From Nocardioides mangrovicus (GTDB taxonomy: Bacteria > Actinomycetota > Actinomycetes > Propionibacteriales > Nocardioidaceae): a stretch of DNA of 64,000 nucleotides. This document shows positions 7,889 through 16,930 of the stretch, one piece after another. The stretch spans positions 373,972 to 437,971 of the forward strand of contig NZ_RDBE01000007.1 in assembly GCF_003674065.1 (NCBI RefSeq). The letters are read 5' to 3'. Numbering within the stretch: position 1 is the first letter of the stretch; each line of letters starts with the position of its first letter. The notes under the pieces are model-generated. The model searched no databases. It saw nothing but the letters and a program-made list of their open reading frames with translations, and was not told the origin of the DNA. Made by a program: the position numbers and the translations under genes.

Positions 7889-9073
7889 TCACTTCTTCCC
7901 GCGGCGCAGCAGCGAGCGTCGGCCGGAGGGTTCCGAGCCGGCGCCGGCGGCGACCGGTACCCGCTCCTCCACCGCGGCGATCGAGGCGGCCACGGCGCGG
8001 ATGCCGCGGCTGACCGGGTGGTCGGGCTTGGAGAGCACGATCGGCCGGCCGTGGTTGGTGGCGTTCGCGACCTCCACCGAGCTCGGGAACGAGGCGATGG
8101 TCGCCATGCCCAGGATGCTCTCGACGTTGGGGATGGTGAGCCCGACCTCGTCGTCGGCCCGGTTGACCACCAGGTGGCGGTGCCCGATGGCCAGGTTGAG
8201 CAGATCGAGGGTCTCCAGCGACATCTTCACGTTCTTGACCGTGGGGACGTCGAGGGTGGCGAGCACGATGCACTCGTCGGTCTCGTCGAAGGCCGAGAGG
8301 ACCTGCTCGTCGAAGCCGGGGGAGCTGTCGACCACGATGTAGTCGAAGTCCGAGCGCAGGGAGGCGATGACGCGACGGACCAGGGCCGGGCTGATCCGGT
8401 CCTTGGCGTCGGGCAGCGTCGGCGCGGCCAGCACCATCAGGCCCGAGTCGTGACGGGTCAGGAGCTTCTGGAGCATGGCGTTGTCCAGGTGGCCCTCGAC
8501 CTCGGCGGCCTCGGCGATGGTGTGCTCGGGGATCAGCTGCAAGGTGATCGCGACGTCGCCGAAGGCCAGGTCGAGGTCGACCAGGGCGACCCGGTTGGTG
8601 CCGTTGTCGGCCAGTGCGACGGCCAGATTCACCGAGACGGTCGTCTTGCCGACGCCGCCCTTCGGCGAGAAGACCGTGATCACCTTGCCGTTGTCGCGGG
8701 CCGAGGCCGACGGGCCGTGGATCGCGTCGTAGTTCTGCTGCGAGCGCTCGATCGACTCGCGCAGCGAGTCCATCTCGTCGATCGCGATGACCTCGCGCAC
8801 ACCGGCGTACATCGCCTGCGCCATGAGGTCGGTCGTGGTCTGGGTGCGCAGCATGATGACCGAGAGGCCCGGGCGGCTGAGCCGGAGCCGGTTGGTCAGC
8901 CCGGCCGCGGCGTCCATGGAGACGTCGGGCCCGAGGACCACGGCGTACTCGTTGGGACGTCGGTCCAGCCAGGTCTGCAGCTGCTCGACGGTGGCGACGA
9001 CGTGGCTGCTGTGGCCCACGGTCGCCGAGAGTCGGACCGCACGCGTGGTGTCGGTGTCGACGATGACCGGCAT
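7889..9073 (-). CDS. cpaE: CpaE/TadZ-like pilus-localising ATPase
   Basis: This 394-residue MinD/ParA-superfamily protein positions Tad machinery at the cell surface in characterised systems. Residues about 1-115 resemble an atypical receiver domain without a clear phosphoacceptor. The P-loop is the deviant Walker A FSPKGGVGKTT (about 133-143), followed by the switch DLDLAFGD and IVVDSSPGFD. The C-terminal tail is basic (SLLRRGKK), possibly for membrane contact. AAGGAG lies six bases before the ATG at 9073. It sits between cpaB and tadA. Confidence 0.92.
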   Translation of the reverse strand: MPVIVDTDTTRAVRLSATVGHSSHVVATVEQLQTWLDRRPNEYAVVLGPDVSMDAAAGLTNRLRLSRPGLSVIMLRTQTTTDLMAQAMYAGVREVIAIDEMDSLRESIERSQQNYDAIHGPSASARDNGKVITVFSPKGGVGKTTVSVNLAVALADNGTNRVALVDLDLAFGDVAITLQLIPEHTIAEAAEVEGHLDNAMLQKLLTRHDSGLMVLAAPTLPDAKDRISPALVRRVIASLRSDFDYIVVDSSPGFDEQVLSAFDETDECIVLATLDVPTVKNVKMSLETLDLLNLAIGHRHLVVNRADDEVGLTIPNVESILGMATIASFPSSVEVANATNHGRPIVLSKPDHPVSRGIRAVAASIAAVEERVPVAAGAGSEPSGRRSLLRRGKK

Positions 9074-9099
9074 GGTCTGCTCCTTCGCTGTCCGGTGGC

Positions 9100-9858
9100 C
9101 TAGTTGAAGAGGTTCGACATGTTGGTGGGAGCCTGCGCCTTGTTGACCACCGAGTCCTTGTTGAGCAGACCGAAGGTCAGCGTCTGGCCGGCGCTCTGGG
9201 TGTAGATGATCTTCTGGGCATCCGCCTGGTCCAGCGACAAGGTGATCTGGGTGCTCGGCACCTGCTCGGTGGTCTGGGCGCCGGTCGGGTCCGTGGTCGT
9301 GGTGGCCACCGTGGTGGTGCTGCCGACCGCGATCACGGTGACGTCGGGCAGCAGCACGCGGGTGCCGTCCTTCGCGTTGTCCGTGGCGTCGCTCGCGCTG
9401 CCGGCCGTGGCGAAGATGGCGACCTTGTCGCCCGGCTCCAAGAAGCCGGCGACGCGGTTCGGGTCCGACATCGTGATCGCGATCGCGAGCTGGCCCTTGG
9501 CGATGCTCAACGTCGATCCGCTGGCGGCCGCCGCGGCGCCGAACTTGGAGGTCAGGATCTGCTCGCCGGGGTAGATGGCGGTGAGGGCGACGTCCTTGCT
9601 GGAGATCGCGGCGTCGTTGGCGACGGCGCCGGGCACGACGCTGCCGCTGGTGACCGACTTGACCTCCAGCTTGCCCGCGGTCTTGGCGGCGGCCAGGGTC
9701 TCACCCGGCTGGATGGCCACCTTGGCCACGAGCACCTGCTGCGCGGCGAACTTCTGGTCCGCGCGGTTGTCGGCACCCTTGACGTAGAGGTAGACGACGC
9801 CGGTACCCAGCACTGCGACGAGTGCGCCGACGAGGACGATGACCCTTCTGCGGTCCAC
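9100..9858 (-). CDS. cpaB: CpaB/RcpC, Tad pilus assembly protein with SAF domain
   Basis: This 252-residue protein has one N-terminal membrane anchor (about 6-27) and an extracytoplasmic SAF/RcpC domain (VLVAKVAIQPGETLAA, YPGEQILTSKFG, LEPGDKVAIFAT). CpaB/RcpC proteins work with the outer-membrane secretin in Gram-negatives. In this monoderm no secretin gene is present, so it probably acts in the wall zone around the pilus. It is the first gene of the cpaB-cpaE-tadABC operon (GTG start, AAGGA nine bases upstream). The 259-bp region before it carries the palindrome at 10045-10061 and no other gene. Confidence 0.9.
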   Translation of the reverse strand: MDRRRVIVLVGALVAVLGTGVVYLYVKGADNRADQKFAAQQVLVAKVAIQPGETLAAAKTAGKLEVKSVTSGSVVPGAVANDAAISSKDVALTAIYPGEQILTSKFGAAAAASGSTLSIAKGQLAIAITMSDPNRVAGFLEPGDKVAIFATAGSASDATDNAKDGTRVLLPDVTVIAVGSTTTVATTTTDPTGAQTTEQVPSTQITLSLDQADAQKIIYTQSAGQTLTFGLLNKDSVVNKAQAPTNMSNLFN

Positions 9859-10044
9859 GGCCCGGAATCCTTCTCAGTTCGAGGCGATCGGCACCGCTCC
9901 TGCACGCCCACGACGTGCTCCTGGTGCGGTACCCCGGACCCTGGTCTCCCCAACCCGGCCCGGTGTTGCGGTACTCAGCCTCTCGTGTTCGCTTCCAAAG
10001 TGGGCCAAACCCCAAAGATTCGGACTACTAGGACAACACGTGTA

Positions 10045-10061
10045 GCCCGAACGGGCTATGA
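10045..10061. promoter_or_regulatory. Candidate response-regulator palindrome upstream of the tad operon
   Basis: The sequence GCCCGAACGGGCTATGA contains the perfect inverted repeat TAGCCCG-AA-CGGGCTA (10043-10058). It differs by one base from the site before the pilin genes. It lies about 185 bp before cpaB, just after the end of the convergently placed fadD region. The 7-2-7 spacing matches the dimer sites of NarL-family regulators. Confidence 0.5.
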
Positions 10062-10117
10062 GCCATTCGATCGGGGCCCGGTCGGGGCCCAGTCCGGGCT
10101 CGGTCTGACCCGGTCAC

Positions 10118-11974
10118 TCAGCTGCGGTAGAGCGCCTCGACGTCCTCGTGGGCCTGGCGCATCACCTCGGTACGGCGCAGCTTCAGGCTGGGCGTGAGCT
10201 GGCCGCCCTCCTCGCTCCACTCCTCGGCCACGATCGCGAACTTGCGGATGGACTCCGCACGCGAGACCGCCTGGTTGGCCTCGTCCACGCCCGCCTGGAT
10301 CTCGGCCTGAAGATCCGGGTCGTCGAGCGCCGCCACGACGTCGGCGGGTTTGTCGTGCTGCTGGGCCCACAGCGCGTAGCTCTCGCGGTCGATGGTGACC
10401 AGGGCCGCGATGAAGGGCCGGCCGTCGCCCACGACGACGCACTGGTCGACCAGCGGATGCGCGCGCAGCCGGTCCTCGAGCACGGTGGGGGAGACGTTCT
10501 TGCCGCCGGCGGTCACCAGGATCTCCTTCTTGCGCCCGGTGATGCGCACGAACCCCTCGTCGTCGATCTCGCCCACGTCGCCGGTGTGGAACCAGCCGGG
10601 TCCCTCCGGCCCCGCTGCCAGCTCCGTCCCCTCCGTCGGGGCGTCGAGCACCTCGGCGGTCGCCTCGGCGTCGTGCCAGTAGCCGGTGAACACCTGGCCG
10701 CCGCGGAAGAGCAGCTCGCCGTCCTCGGCCACGCGGACCTCGGTGCCCGGCAGCGGCCGGCCGACGGTGCCGATCTTGAGGGCGTCGGGCAGGTTCACGG
10801 TGAGCGCGGCGCTGGTCTCGGTGAGCCCGTAGCCCTCCAGCACGGTGATGCCGATGCCGCGGTAGAAGTGACCCAGCCGCTCGCCCAAGGGCGCGCCGCC
10901 GGAGACGGCGTACTCGCAGCGACCGCCCAGGGCAGCGCGCAGCCGGCCGTAGACCAGCCGGTCGAACAAGGCGTGCTGCAACCGGACGCCGCGAGGCACC
11001 TTGCCCGCCTGCTCGCCGCGGGAGTAGGCGATGGCGACGTCGGCGGCCCGCGCGAAGACGCGCCCGCGGCCGTCGGCGACCGCCCGCTGGGAGGCGGTGT
11101 TGAAGACCTTCTCGAAGACGCGGGGCACCGCCAGCACGAAGCTCGGCCGGAAGCCGGCCAGGTCGTCGGTGAGGTGCTTGATGTCGGCGGTGTGGCCCAT
11201 CCGCACCCGATGGCGCATGCAGCCCACCTGGATCGCCCGGGCGAAGACGTGGGCCAGTGGCAAGAAGAGCAGCGTGGAGGCGTCCTGCGCGCCGAAGAGC
11301 GGCTCGAGCTCCGAGCCGGTCACGGCCGCCTCGAAGGCCAGGTTGCCGTGGGTGAGCACGCACCCCTTCGGTCGCCCGGTGGTGCCCGAGGTGTAGATGA
11401 TCGTCGCGACATCGGCGGGCCCCGCGGCGGTGCGCCGCTCTTCCAGCTCGGCGTCGTCGACGTCGGCCCCGAGCCGGGTCAGCAGGTCGACCGCCCCGGC
11501 GCCCTCGCGCGGCTCGATGGCCCACAGCTGGTGCAGCTCGGGCAGGCGGCCGCGACATCTGCTGACCCGGGCGACGTGGTCGGGCGTCTCGACGACCACT
11601 GCCCGCACACCGGCGTCGCTGAGGATGTGCTCGACCTGCTCGACCGAGGAGGTCTCGTAGACCGGCACCGTGACGGCGCCGGCGAACCAGATGGCGTAGT
11701 CAAGGACGGTCCACTCGTAGCGGGTGCGCGACATCAGCGCGACCCGGTCGCCGGGTTCGAGGCCGGCGGCCACCAGGCCCTTGGCCACGGCCCGCACCTG
11801 GGCGAGGAGCTCGGCGCAGCCGACGTCGACCCACTCGTCGCCGACGCGGCGGCACAGGGCGGGGGCCTCGGGATGCTCGGCGGCGTTGCGGACGACGTCG
11901 TCGGTGAGGTTGCCCTCGACGACGCCGGGCAGGGCCGCGGCGTCGACCGTCAGGGGGGTGGCGTACTCACGCAC
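10118..11974 (-). CDS. fadD: Long-chain fatty acid-CoA ligase (AMP-forming)
   Basis: This 618-residue ANL-superfamily enzyme activates fatty acids to acyl-CoA through an acyl-adenylate. The P-loop motif TIIYTSGTTGRPKG (about 190-205), the motif GYGLTETSAA, and the hinge/C-terminal signatures WFHTGDVGEID and ITGRKKEILVTAGGKNV are all present. Length fits the 600-residue FadD15-like class. The GTG at 11974 has no obvious ribosome site, so it may be leaderless. It is divergent from the SRPBCC gene across 89 bp. Together with ArsA downstream this block resembles a conserved actinobacterial neighbourhood that is unrelated to pili. Confidence 0.92.
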   Translation of the reverse strand: MREYATPLTVDAAALPGVVEGNLTDDVVRNAAEHPEAPALCRRVGDEWVDVGCAELLAQVRAVAKGLVAAGLEPGDRVALMSRTRYEWTVLDYAIWFAGAVTVPVYETSSVEQVEHILSDAGVRAVVVETPDHVARVSRCRGRLPELHQLWAIEPREGAGAVDLLTRLGADVDDAELEERRTAAGPADVATIIYTSGTTGRPKGCVLTHGNLAFEAAVTGSELEPLFGAQDASTLLFLPLAHVFARAIQVGCMRHRVRMGHTADIKHLTDDLAGFRPSFVLAVPRVFEKVFNTASQRAVADGRGRVFARAADVAIAYSRGEQAGKVPRGVRLQHALFDRLVYGRLRAALGGRCEYAVSGGAPLGERLGHFYRGIGITVLEGYGLTETSAALTVNLPDALKIGTVGRPLPGTEVRVAEDGELLFRGGQVFTGYWHDAEATAEVLDAPTEGTELAAGPEGPGWFHTGDVGEIDDEGFVRITGRKKEILVTAGGKNVSPTVLEDRLRAHPLVDQCVVVGDGRPFIAALVTIDRESYALWAQQHDKPADVVAALDDPDLQAEIQAGVDEANQAVSRAESIRKFAIVAEEWSEEGGQLTPSLKLRRTEVMRQAHEDVEALYRS

Positions 11975-12063
11975 GGTGGGGAACGTTACCGACGGGTCGC
12001 CTTCGCCGAGGAGCCCCCACTATTGTCGGGACTCTTCCCGCTCCCTTCGGCAAAGGACCAGGT

Positions 12064-12501
12064 GTGGCCGACCAGACCACCTCCAGCATCGTGATCGACG
12101 CCCCCGCGGCCGAGGTCATGGCGGTGATCGCGGACTTCGAGTCCTATCCGCAGTGGGTGCAGGGGATGAAGCGCGTCGAGGTCGTGGCCCGCAGCGACGA
12201 CGGCACCGTCGAGCAGGTGGCCTTCGACCTCGAGGCGATGCCGATCAAGGACTCCTACACCCTGGCCTACGACTGGCACGGGCAAGACGACGTGTCGTGG
12301 CACCTGGTCGAGGGCCGGATGCTGTCGGCGATGGAGGGCTCCTACCAGCTGCGGCCCGTGGGGGTCGGTACCGAGGTCACCTACCGGCTCGAGGTCGACG
12401 TCAGCATCCCGATGATCGGCATGCTGAAGCGACGGGCGGAGAAGGTCATCGTCGACACCGCGCTCAAGGGGCTCAAGAAGCGCGTCGAGACCAGCCGGTG
12501 A
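12064..12501 (+). CDS. SRPBCC-family lipid/ligand-binding protein
   Basis: This is a 145-residue START/Bet v1-like (SRPBCC; polyketide cyclase/dehydrase) protein. The opening (SSIVIDAPAAEVMAVIADFESYPQW) and the closing amphipathic helix (IVDTALKGLKKRVETS) are typical and enclose a hydrophobic cavity in known members. A GTG start at 12064 follows an AAAGGA site. It lies 30 bp before the ArsA-like ATPase and opposite fadD, suggesting a role in lipid or isoprenoid handling. The ligand is not known. Confidence 0.85.
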   Translation: MADQTTSSIVIDAPAAEVMAVIADFESYPQWVQGMKRVEVVARSDDGTVEQVAFDLEAMPIKDSYTLAYDWHGQDDVSWHLVEGRMLSAMEGSYQLRPVGVGTEVTYRLEVDVSIPMIGMLKRRAEKVIVDTALKGLKKRVETSR

Positions 12502-12530
12502 TCGCGGCGTGATCCCCCGGTGACCCGGCG

Positions 12531-13712
12531 GTGACCCGGCTGCTGCTGCTGACCGGCAAGGGTGGCGTCGGCAAGACGACCCTGGCGGCCGGTACGGCGG
12601 TGCTGGCCGCGCGCCGCGGGCTGCGGACGCTGGTGATGTCGACCGATGCCGCCCACTCGCTCGGCGACGCCTTCGGGCTCGGCGCCACCGGGGCCGAGCC
12701 GGTGGAGGTCGAGCCGCGGCTGTGGGTGCAGCAGGTCGACGCCCAGCGGCGCTTCGAGGCCTCCTGGGCGCAGATCCAGGGCTACCTGGTCTCGGTGCTC
12801 GGCGCGGGCGGCGTCGACCCGGTCACCGCCGAGGAGCTCACCGTGCTGCCCGGCGCCGAGGAGGTGCTGGCGCTGCTGGAGCTGCGCACGCGGGTGCTCG
12901 AGGGGGGCTACGACGTCGTCGTCGTCGACTGTGCGCCGACGGCGGAGACGCTGCGGCTGCTGGCGCTGCCCGAGGCGCTGGGCTGGTACATGGCCCGGGT
13001 GCTGCCCGTCGAGCGGCGCGTGGTGCGCGCGCTCAAGCCCGTGCTGACCCGCGCGGCCGGCGTGCCGATGCCAGGCGAGCCGGTCTTCGACGCCGTGGAG
13101 CGGCTGCACGCCGACCTGCACCAGGCCCACCAGCTGCTCACCGGGCCCAACGCCACGGTGCGTCTGGTGCTCACGCCCGAGGCCATGGTGGTGGCCGAGG
13201 CGCGCCGGTCGTGGACGACGCTCTCGCTCTACGGCTACCGCGTCGACGGGGTGGTGGCGAACCGGGTGTTCCCCGCCGCCGACGACGCCTGGACCGCGGG
13301 CTGGGTCCGCAGCCAGGAGCAGCAGCTGGCCGGGGTCGCGGAGTCGTTCGCGCCGCTGCCGCTGTGGCGCGGTGAGTACTTGCCGGCCGAGCCGATCGGC
13401 ACGGACGGGCTGGCGGCGCTGGCCGAGCGCGCCTACGCCGGCAGCGACCCAGTGGCGGTGCCCGACGGCGAGGGTCCGCTGCGCCTGGAGCCGGGCCCGG
13501 AAGGTCCGGTGCTGCGGCTCGCGCTGCCGCTGGCCGGGCGTGAGGACGTCGACCTGGCGCGGCACGGCGACGAGCTGGTGGTCACCGTCGGCTCCTACCG
13601 TCGGGTGCTCGCGCTGCCGGCCTCGCTGGCTCGCGCGGAGGTGCGGGGCGCCGCGGTGGCGGACGGCTGGCTGCGGGTGCGGTTCGCCGCGCCCGTGCAG
13701 GCGGCGCTGTGA
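12531..13712 (+). CDS. ArsA/Get3-family ATPase
   Basis: This 393-residue single-unit ArsA-type ATPase has the deviant Walker A LLTGKGGVGKTTLAAG at its N-terminus and DAAHSLGDAF as switch I. The motif VVVDCAPTAETLRLL is the Walker B/switch II region. The last 75 residues look like the HSP20-like ArsA C-terminal domain (LRLALPLAGREDVDL...). It is a half-length enzyme, not the fused double ArsA of arsenite pumps, and no arsB or arsR is nearby, so arsenic resistance is unlikely. It may act in membrane-protein or lipid-linked processes. Its stop overlaps the next gene (GTGA). Confidence 0.88.
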   Translation: MTRLLLLTGKGGVGKTTLAAGTAVLAARRGLRTLVMSTDAAHSLGDAFGLGATGAEPVEVEPRLWVQQVDAQRRFEASWAQIQGYLVSVLGAGGVDPVTAEELTVLPGAEEVLALLELRTRVLEGGYDVVVVDCAPTAETLRLLALPEALGWYMARVLPVERRVVRALKPVLTRAAGVPMPGEPVFDAVERLHADLHQAHQLLTGPNATVRLVLTPEAMVVAEARRSWTTLSLYGYRVDGVVANRVFPAADDAWTAGWVRSQEQQLAGVAESFAPLPLWRGEYLPAEPIGTDGLAALAERAYAGSDPVAVPDGEGPLRLEPGPEGPVLRLALPLAGREDVDLARHGDELVVTVGSYRRVLALPASLARAEVRGAAVADGWLRVRFAAPVQAAL

Positions 13713-14137
13713 GCGCGGGGTCCGACGGCGCCCACGGCTCCGAGCCGGTGGGCAGCCTGCACGAGGAGGCCGTCCGGTTGCTGGGTGCGCTGGGCGAGGT
13801 GGCCGGCGGGATGGGTGCCGGTGCCGGTGCCGGTGCGGACCACGGCGAGCGGCGGCACGAGCCGCTGGCGGGGGACTGCCGCTTCTGCCCGGTGTGCCAG
13901 ATGATCCACGCGGTACGTGAGACCGTGCACCAGACCAGTCCCGAGGTGCGCGAGCACCTGGCGACGGCAGCGACCGCGCTGCTGCAGGCCGCGACCGAAC
14001 TGCTGAGCACCCGGCCTGAGAGTGGTGGGACTTCTGGGTCTTCTGGGTCTGGTGAGGCTCCCGCGGCGACTGGGTCACATGGGACCTCTGTGGAAAGAAT
14101 CGACCTCGACGAGGATCCGTCGACCCCGCCCGCGTAG
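13709..14137 (+). CDS. Small CxxC protein coupled to the ArsA-like ATPase
   Basis: This 142-residue protein has no recognised catalytic domain. Its central region has a compact cysteine motif (CRFCPVCQMI) that could bind zinc or iron, followed by an amphipathic helix (VREHLATAATALLQAATELL). The N-terminus has a short repeat of GA pairs, and the C-terminus is Ser/Gly-rich and probably disordered. It starts inside the stop of the ATPase gene (GTGA), so the two products are made together and may interact. Similar small Cys-motif proteins follow this ATPase in other actinobacteria; the function is unknown to me. Confidence 0.75.
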   Translation: MSAGSDGAHGSEPVGSLHEEAVRLLGALGEVAGGMGAGAGAGADHGERRHEPLAGDCRFCPVCQMIHAVRETVHQTSPEVREHLATAATALLQAATELLSTRPESGGTSGSSGSGEAPAATGSHGTSVERIDLDEDPSTPPA

Positions 14138-14264
14138 TCCGTTCAGGCCAGGCGGCCTCGACGTTCGTCCAGAGTGTCGTGACAAGTGCGGCTAACTCGG
14201 GATTTGGCCGGTTCTGTCCTTCTACGCTCGGCTGCGTCGGGGGACGACCACAAGGGGACCGGAC

Positions 14265-14966
14265 ATGCACGAGCTCAGGCGTCGACGCCGTCGCGGTGAA
14301 CGCGGTGCGGTGGCGCTCGAGGCTGCCCTGATCTTCCCGGTCCTGATGCTGCTGGTCTTCGGCATGATCGACATGTCGCTGATGCTGCGCGACTACGTCA
14401 CCGTCACCTCCTCGACCCGCGCGGCCACCCGTTTCGTCTCCGCGGAGGCCGGCGTGGGTCCGTGCACGAGCACCGACACCTCCGTCTGCCCCTCTGGCAC
14501 GACGGTGCCGCAGGTGGCCCAGGACGCTGCCGACCGCGTGCAGGGCAACCTGGTGACGGTGCCGGCGTCGTCGGTGAACTACCTGCTGGTCTACGAGGCC
14601 AACCAGAACGGCTACCCCTGCGCCTCAGCCGGCGGGTGCAACGCCGCGATCGCCAAGCAGAACAGCGTGTCCGCGGACAGCTTCAACGGCCCCATGCCCT
14701 CGACCTGCACGGGCTACGACTCATGCGTGAAGTTCAAGTGGAACGCCACCGCGAAGGCGTTCCGCTACGACAGCGGCAGCTGGAACTCCACGACCATCAA
14801 CGCCTGCGTGACCAAGGAGGACAACGTCGGCGTCTACGTGAACCTCTCGCACAACTGGCTCACCGGACTGCCGCCGTTCACCGGGTCGATGACGCTGGCC
14901 GACCGGTCCGTCACCCGGTTCGAGCCGCTCACCAACGACATCTGCGCCGCGGGAACGCACCCGTGA
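14265..14966 (+). CDS. tadE: TadE-family minor pilin, cysteine-rich
   Basis: This 233-residue TadE-like pseudopilin opens with a basic leader and the motif RGAVALEAALIFPVLMLLVFGMIDMS, which combines a prepilin-like site and a hydrophobic helix. The extracellular part is longer than in classic TadE and carries eight cysteines in short pairs, suggesting several disulfides. AAGGGG lies six bases before the ATG. The stop overlaps the TadG start (TGATG). It lies 4.4 kb beyond the tad operon on the opposite strand, with its own 127-bp upstream region. Confidence 0.88.
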   Translation: MHELRRRRRRGERGAVALEAALIFPVLMLLVFGMIDMSLMLRDYVTVTSSTRAATRFVSAEAGVGPCTSTDTSVCPSGTTVPQVAQDAADRVQGNLVTVPASSVNYLLVYEANQNGYPCASAGGCNAAIAKQNSVSADSFNGPMPSTCTGYDSCVKFKWNATAKAFRYDSGSWNSTTINACVTKEDNVGVYVNLSHNWLTGLPPFTGSMTLADRSVTRFEPLTNDICAAGTHP

Positions 14967-16759
14967 TGGGCCGATCCGAGGTGCAACGGTCCCTCGTGCG
15001 CCGGCGCGACGAGCACGGTTTCGTGGCGATCTTCGCCACGATCTGCCTCTCGGCCTTCCTCTTCGGCTGCGCCGCGATCGGCATCGACATCGCGCGCTGG
15101 TACCTCGAGGGTGCCCGCGAGCAGAACGCCGCCGACGCGGCGTCGCTGGGTGCGGTGGTGTGGCTGCCCGACAACATCGACAAGGCGAAGTCCACAGCGG
15201 CCGACCTGGCCCAGGACAACGGCTACGTGGACGGCACGAACAACACCACGGTGAGCGCGGCCCTGGGTGCCAAGCCCACGCAGCTGCAGGTGACGGTGTG
15301 CCGCACCGTCACGAACTCCTTCGGCGTCGTGCTCGGCTTCGGCTCCACCAAGGTGTGTCGCACCTCGACCGCCGACTACACCGGGCCACAGCCCATGGGC
15401 AGTCCGTGCAACACGCTCGGCAACGAGCCGGCGGGCACGACCGCCAAGGGACCCACCGACTCCCAACTGGTCAAACCGAGCGGAGCGACGTGCAGCTCCA
15501 CGCCGCAGTTCTGGATGCACATCTCGGGCCCGATGGTCCCCAAGGCGCAGGGCGACCAGTACGACACGCGGACGTGCTCGTCGGGCAACTCGGGATGCTC
15601 GGGCACCACCAACTCCGACTTCCGGCCCGAGGGGTACTTCCTGCTCGTGCGGGTGGCCGCCACCGCGGTGAACACCCCCATCCGGCTGCAGCTCTACGAC
15701 CCCGAGTTCGCCGCCACCAACAACCGCTGCGAGTCCGGGCCGACCGGCACGTTCCCGACGACCGACAACTGGAACAAGTGGACGAGCAGCGACGGGCTCA
15801 CGCGCTACAAGGTGACCAGCGGGTCGGACACGCCCAACGCGTTCTGCACCGGTGACGTGGCGGCGACCACCACGCCGACCGTCACCTCGTTCGCCCTACG
15901 CAGTCCCACCGACACCCAGGACCCGACCAAGGCGACGCCGGTGGCCGGGTGCACGAAGCAGTGGCCGGGCTACAGCGCCAACGACGTCACGATCAACAAC
16001 CTCTTCAGCTCCACCAACCCTGGCGCCTTCGACACGCCGCTGAGCGAGTCGTTCCACCAGTGGGTGACGTTGTGCGACTTCACACCGTCCGTCGCCGGTG
16101 ACTACTACGTCCAGGTGCGCAGCAACGTGGCCATCGGCGGCAGCGTCAACAACGCGGGTCAGACCGACGGCAGCTACCAGCCGCCCGATGCGGCATCGTC
16201 GAAGGTCTACACGCAGACCGGTGACGACACCAGCGTGACCGGCGGCGGCTCCAACCGGTACGCCGTGCGCGCCTTCTATGCCTCCGGCACGACGCCGGCC
16301 GGGGCGGTCAGCGTTGCGGCCTTCGGCCGGATGCCGATCTACATGAACTCCAACGCCTCGACCGCCACCTTCAACCTCATCCGCGTGCTGCCCGCAGCTG
16401 CTGGCAAGAGCATGAACTTCACCTTCTTCGACATGGGCGACGCCGCCTCGTCGGGCACGGTGACGGTGCTCCCACCCAATGACTCCAACATGGGCGGCAC
16501 CGCCACCAACTGCACCGCCACCGGGTTCATCAACCAGACGTTGAGCACCTGCGCCCTCTCGGGGGTGTCCTCGGGCAACGGTGCGGACGGGAAGTCCGAG
16601 ACCATCTCGGTGCCGATCCCGAGCACCTATACCTGCTCCTACGCCAGCGCCGGCGGCTGCTGGTTCCAGGTGAAGATCAACTTCCCCAGCGGCACGGTGA
16701 CCGACACGACCACCTGGACCGCCAACATCTCAGGACAGCCGGTGCGCCTGATCCAGTAG
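14966..16759 (+). CDS. tadG: TadG-like pilus-associated protein with large extracellular domain
   Basis: This 597-residue protein begins with the TadE/G-like membrane region: RDEHGFVAIFATICLSAFLFG, then GIDIARWYLEGAREQNAADAASLGA, which is the hallmark of TadG/DUF2134. The remaining 530 or so residues are extracellular, rich in Thr, Ser and Asn, with many cysteines and predicted beta strands; no named domain was recognised. The ATG at 14966 shares its A with the TadE stop; the frame is open far upstream but that part is antisense to nothing real and only shadows TadE. It may be a tip or wall-linked adhesin of the Flp pilus. Confidence 0.82.
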   Translation: MGRSEVQRSLVRRRDEHGFVAIFATICLSAFLFGCAAIGIDIARWYLEGAREQNAADAASLGAVVWLPDNIDKAKSTAADLAQDNGYVDGTNNTTVSAALGAKPTQLQVTVCRTVTNSFGVVLGFGSTKVCRTSTADYTGPQPMGSPCNTLGNEPAGTTAKGPTDSQLVKPSGATCSSTPQFWMHISGPMVPKAQGDQYDTRTCSSGNSGCSGTTNSDFRPEGYFLLVRVAATAVNTPIRLQLYDPEFAATNNRCESGPTGTFPTTDNWNKWTSSDGLTRYKVTSGSDTPNAFCTGDVAATTTPTVTSFALRSPTDTQDPTKATPVAGCTKQWPGYSANDVTINNLFSSTNPGAFDTPLSESFHQWVTLCDFTPSVAGDYYVQVRSNVAIGGSVNNAGQTDGSYQPPDAASSKVYTQTGDDTSVTGGGSNRYAVRAFYASGTTPAGAVSVAAFGRMPIYMNSNASTATFNLIRVLPAAAGKSMNFTFFDMGDAASSGTVTVLPPNDSNMGGTATNCTATGFINQTLSTCALSGVSSGNGADGKSETISVPIPSTYTCSYASAGGCWFQVKINFPSGTVTDTTTWTANISGQPVRLIQ

Positions 16760-16816
16760 CCCACACCACCACCCGACGTCCCTCGTCGCGGTCCGGCCCG
16801 GACGCGCGAGGGCGGA

Positions 16817-16840
16817 CGAGCCCGCACGGGGGCGGGCTCG
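16817..16840. terminator. Hairpin after tadG
   Basis: The nine-base arms CGAGCCCGC and GCGGGCTCG are perfect around the loop ACGGGG. It lies between the convergent tadG and TIGR00300 genes, so it can serve both. The rest of 16760-16930 shows no gene. Confidence 0.65.
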
Positions 16841-16930
16841 ACCACCTACGACCCGGGCCGTCCGATCCTCTGGCTGTGGACCGGGCGGCTCGGGTCCGCG
16901 GTGTCTCGGGACCCCGGGACCGCCTCGCCG

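Noticed and set aside
9960-9980. GTACTCA half-sites resembling the MacR operator (also near 11963 and 24442)
   Set aside because: Only single half-sites exist; the two-armed TGAGTAC inverted repeat is not present anywhere in the window.
12531-13712. Arsenite pump ATPase
   Set aside because: The protein is a single ATPase unit with an HSP20-like tail and has no arsB, arsR or arsC neighbour, so an arsenic role is not supported.
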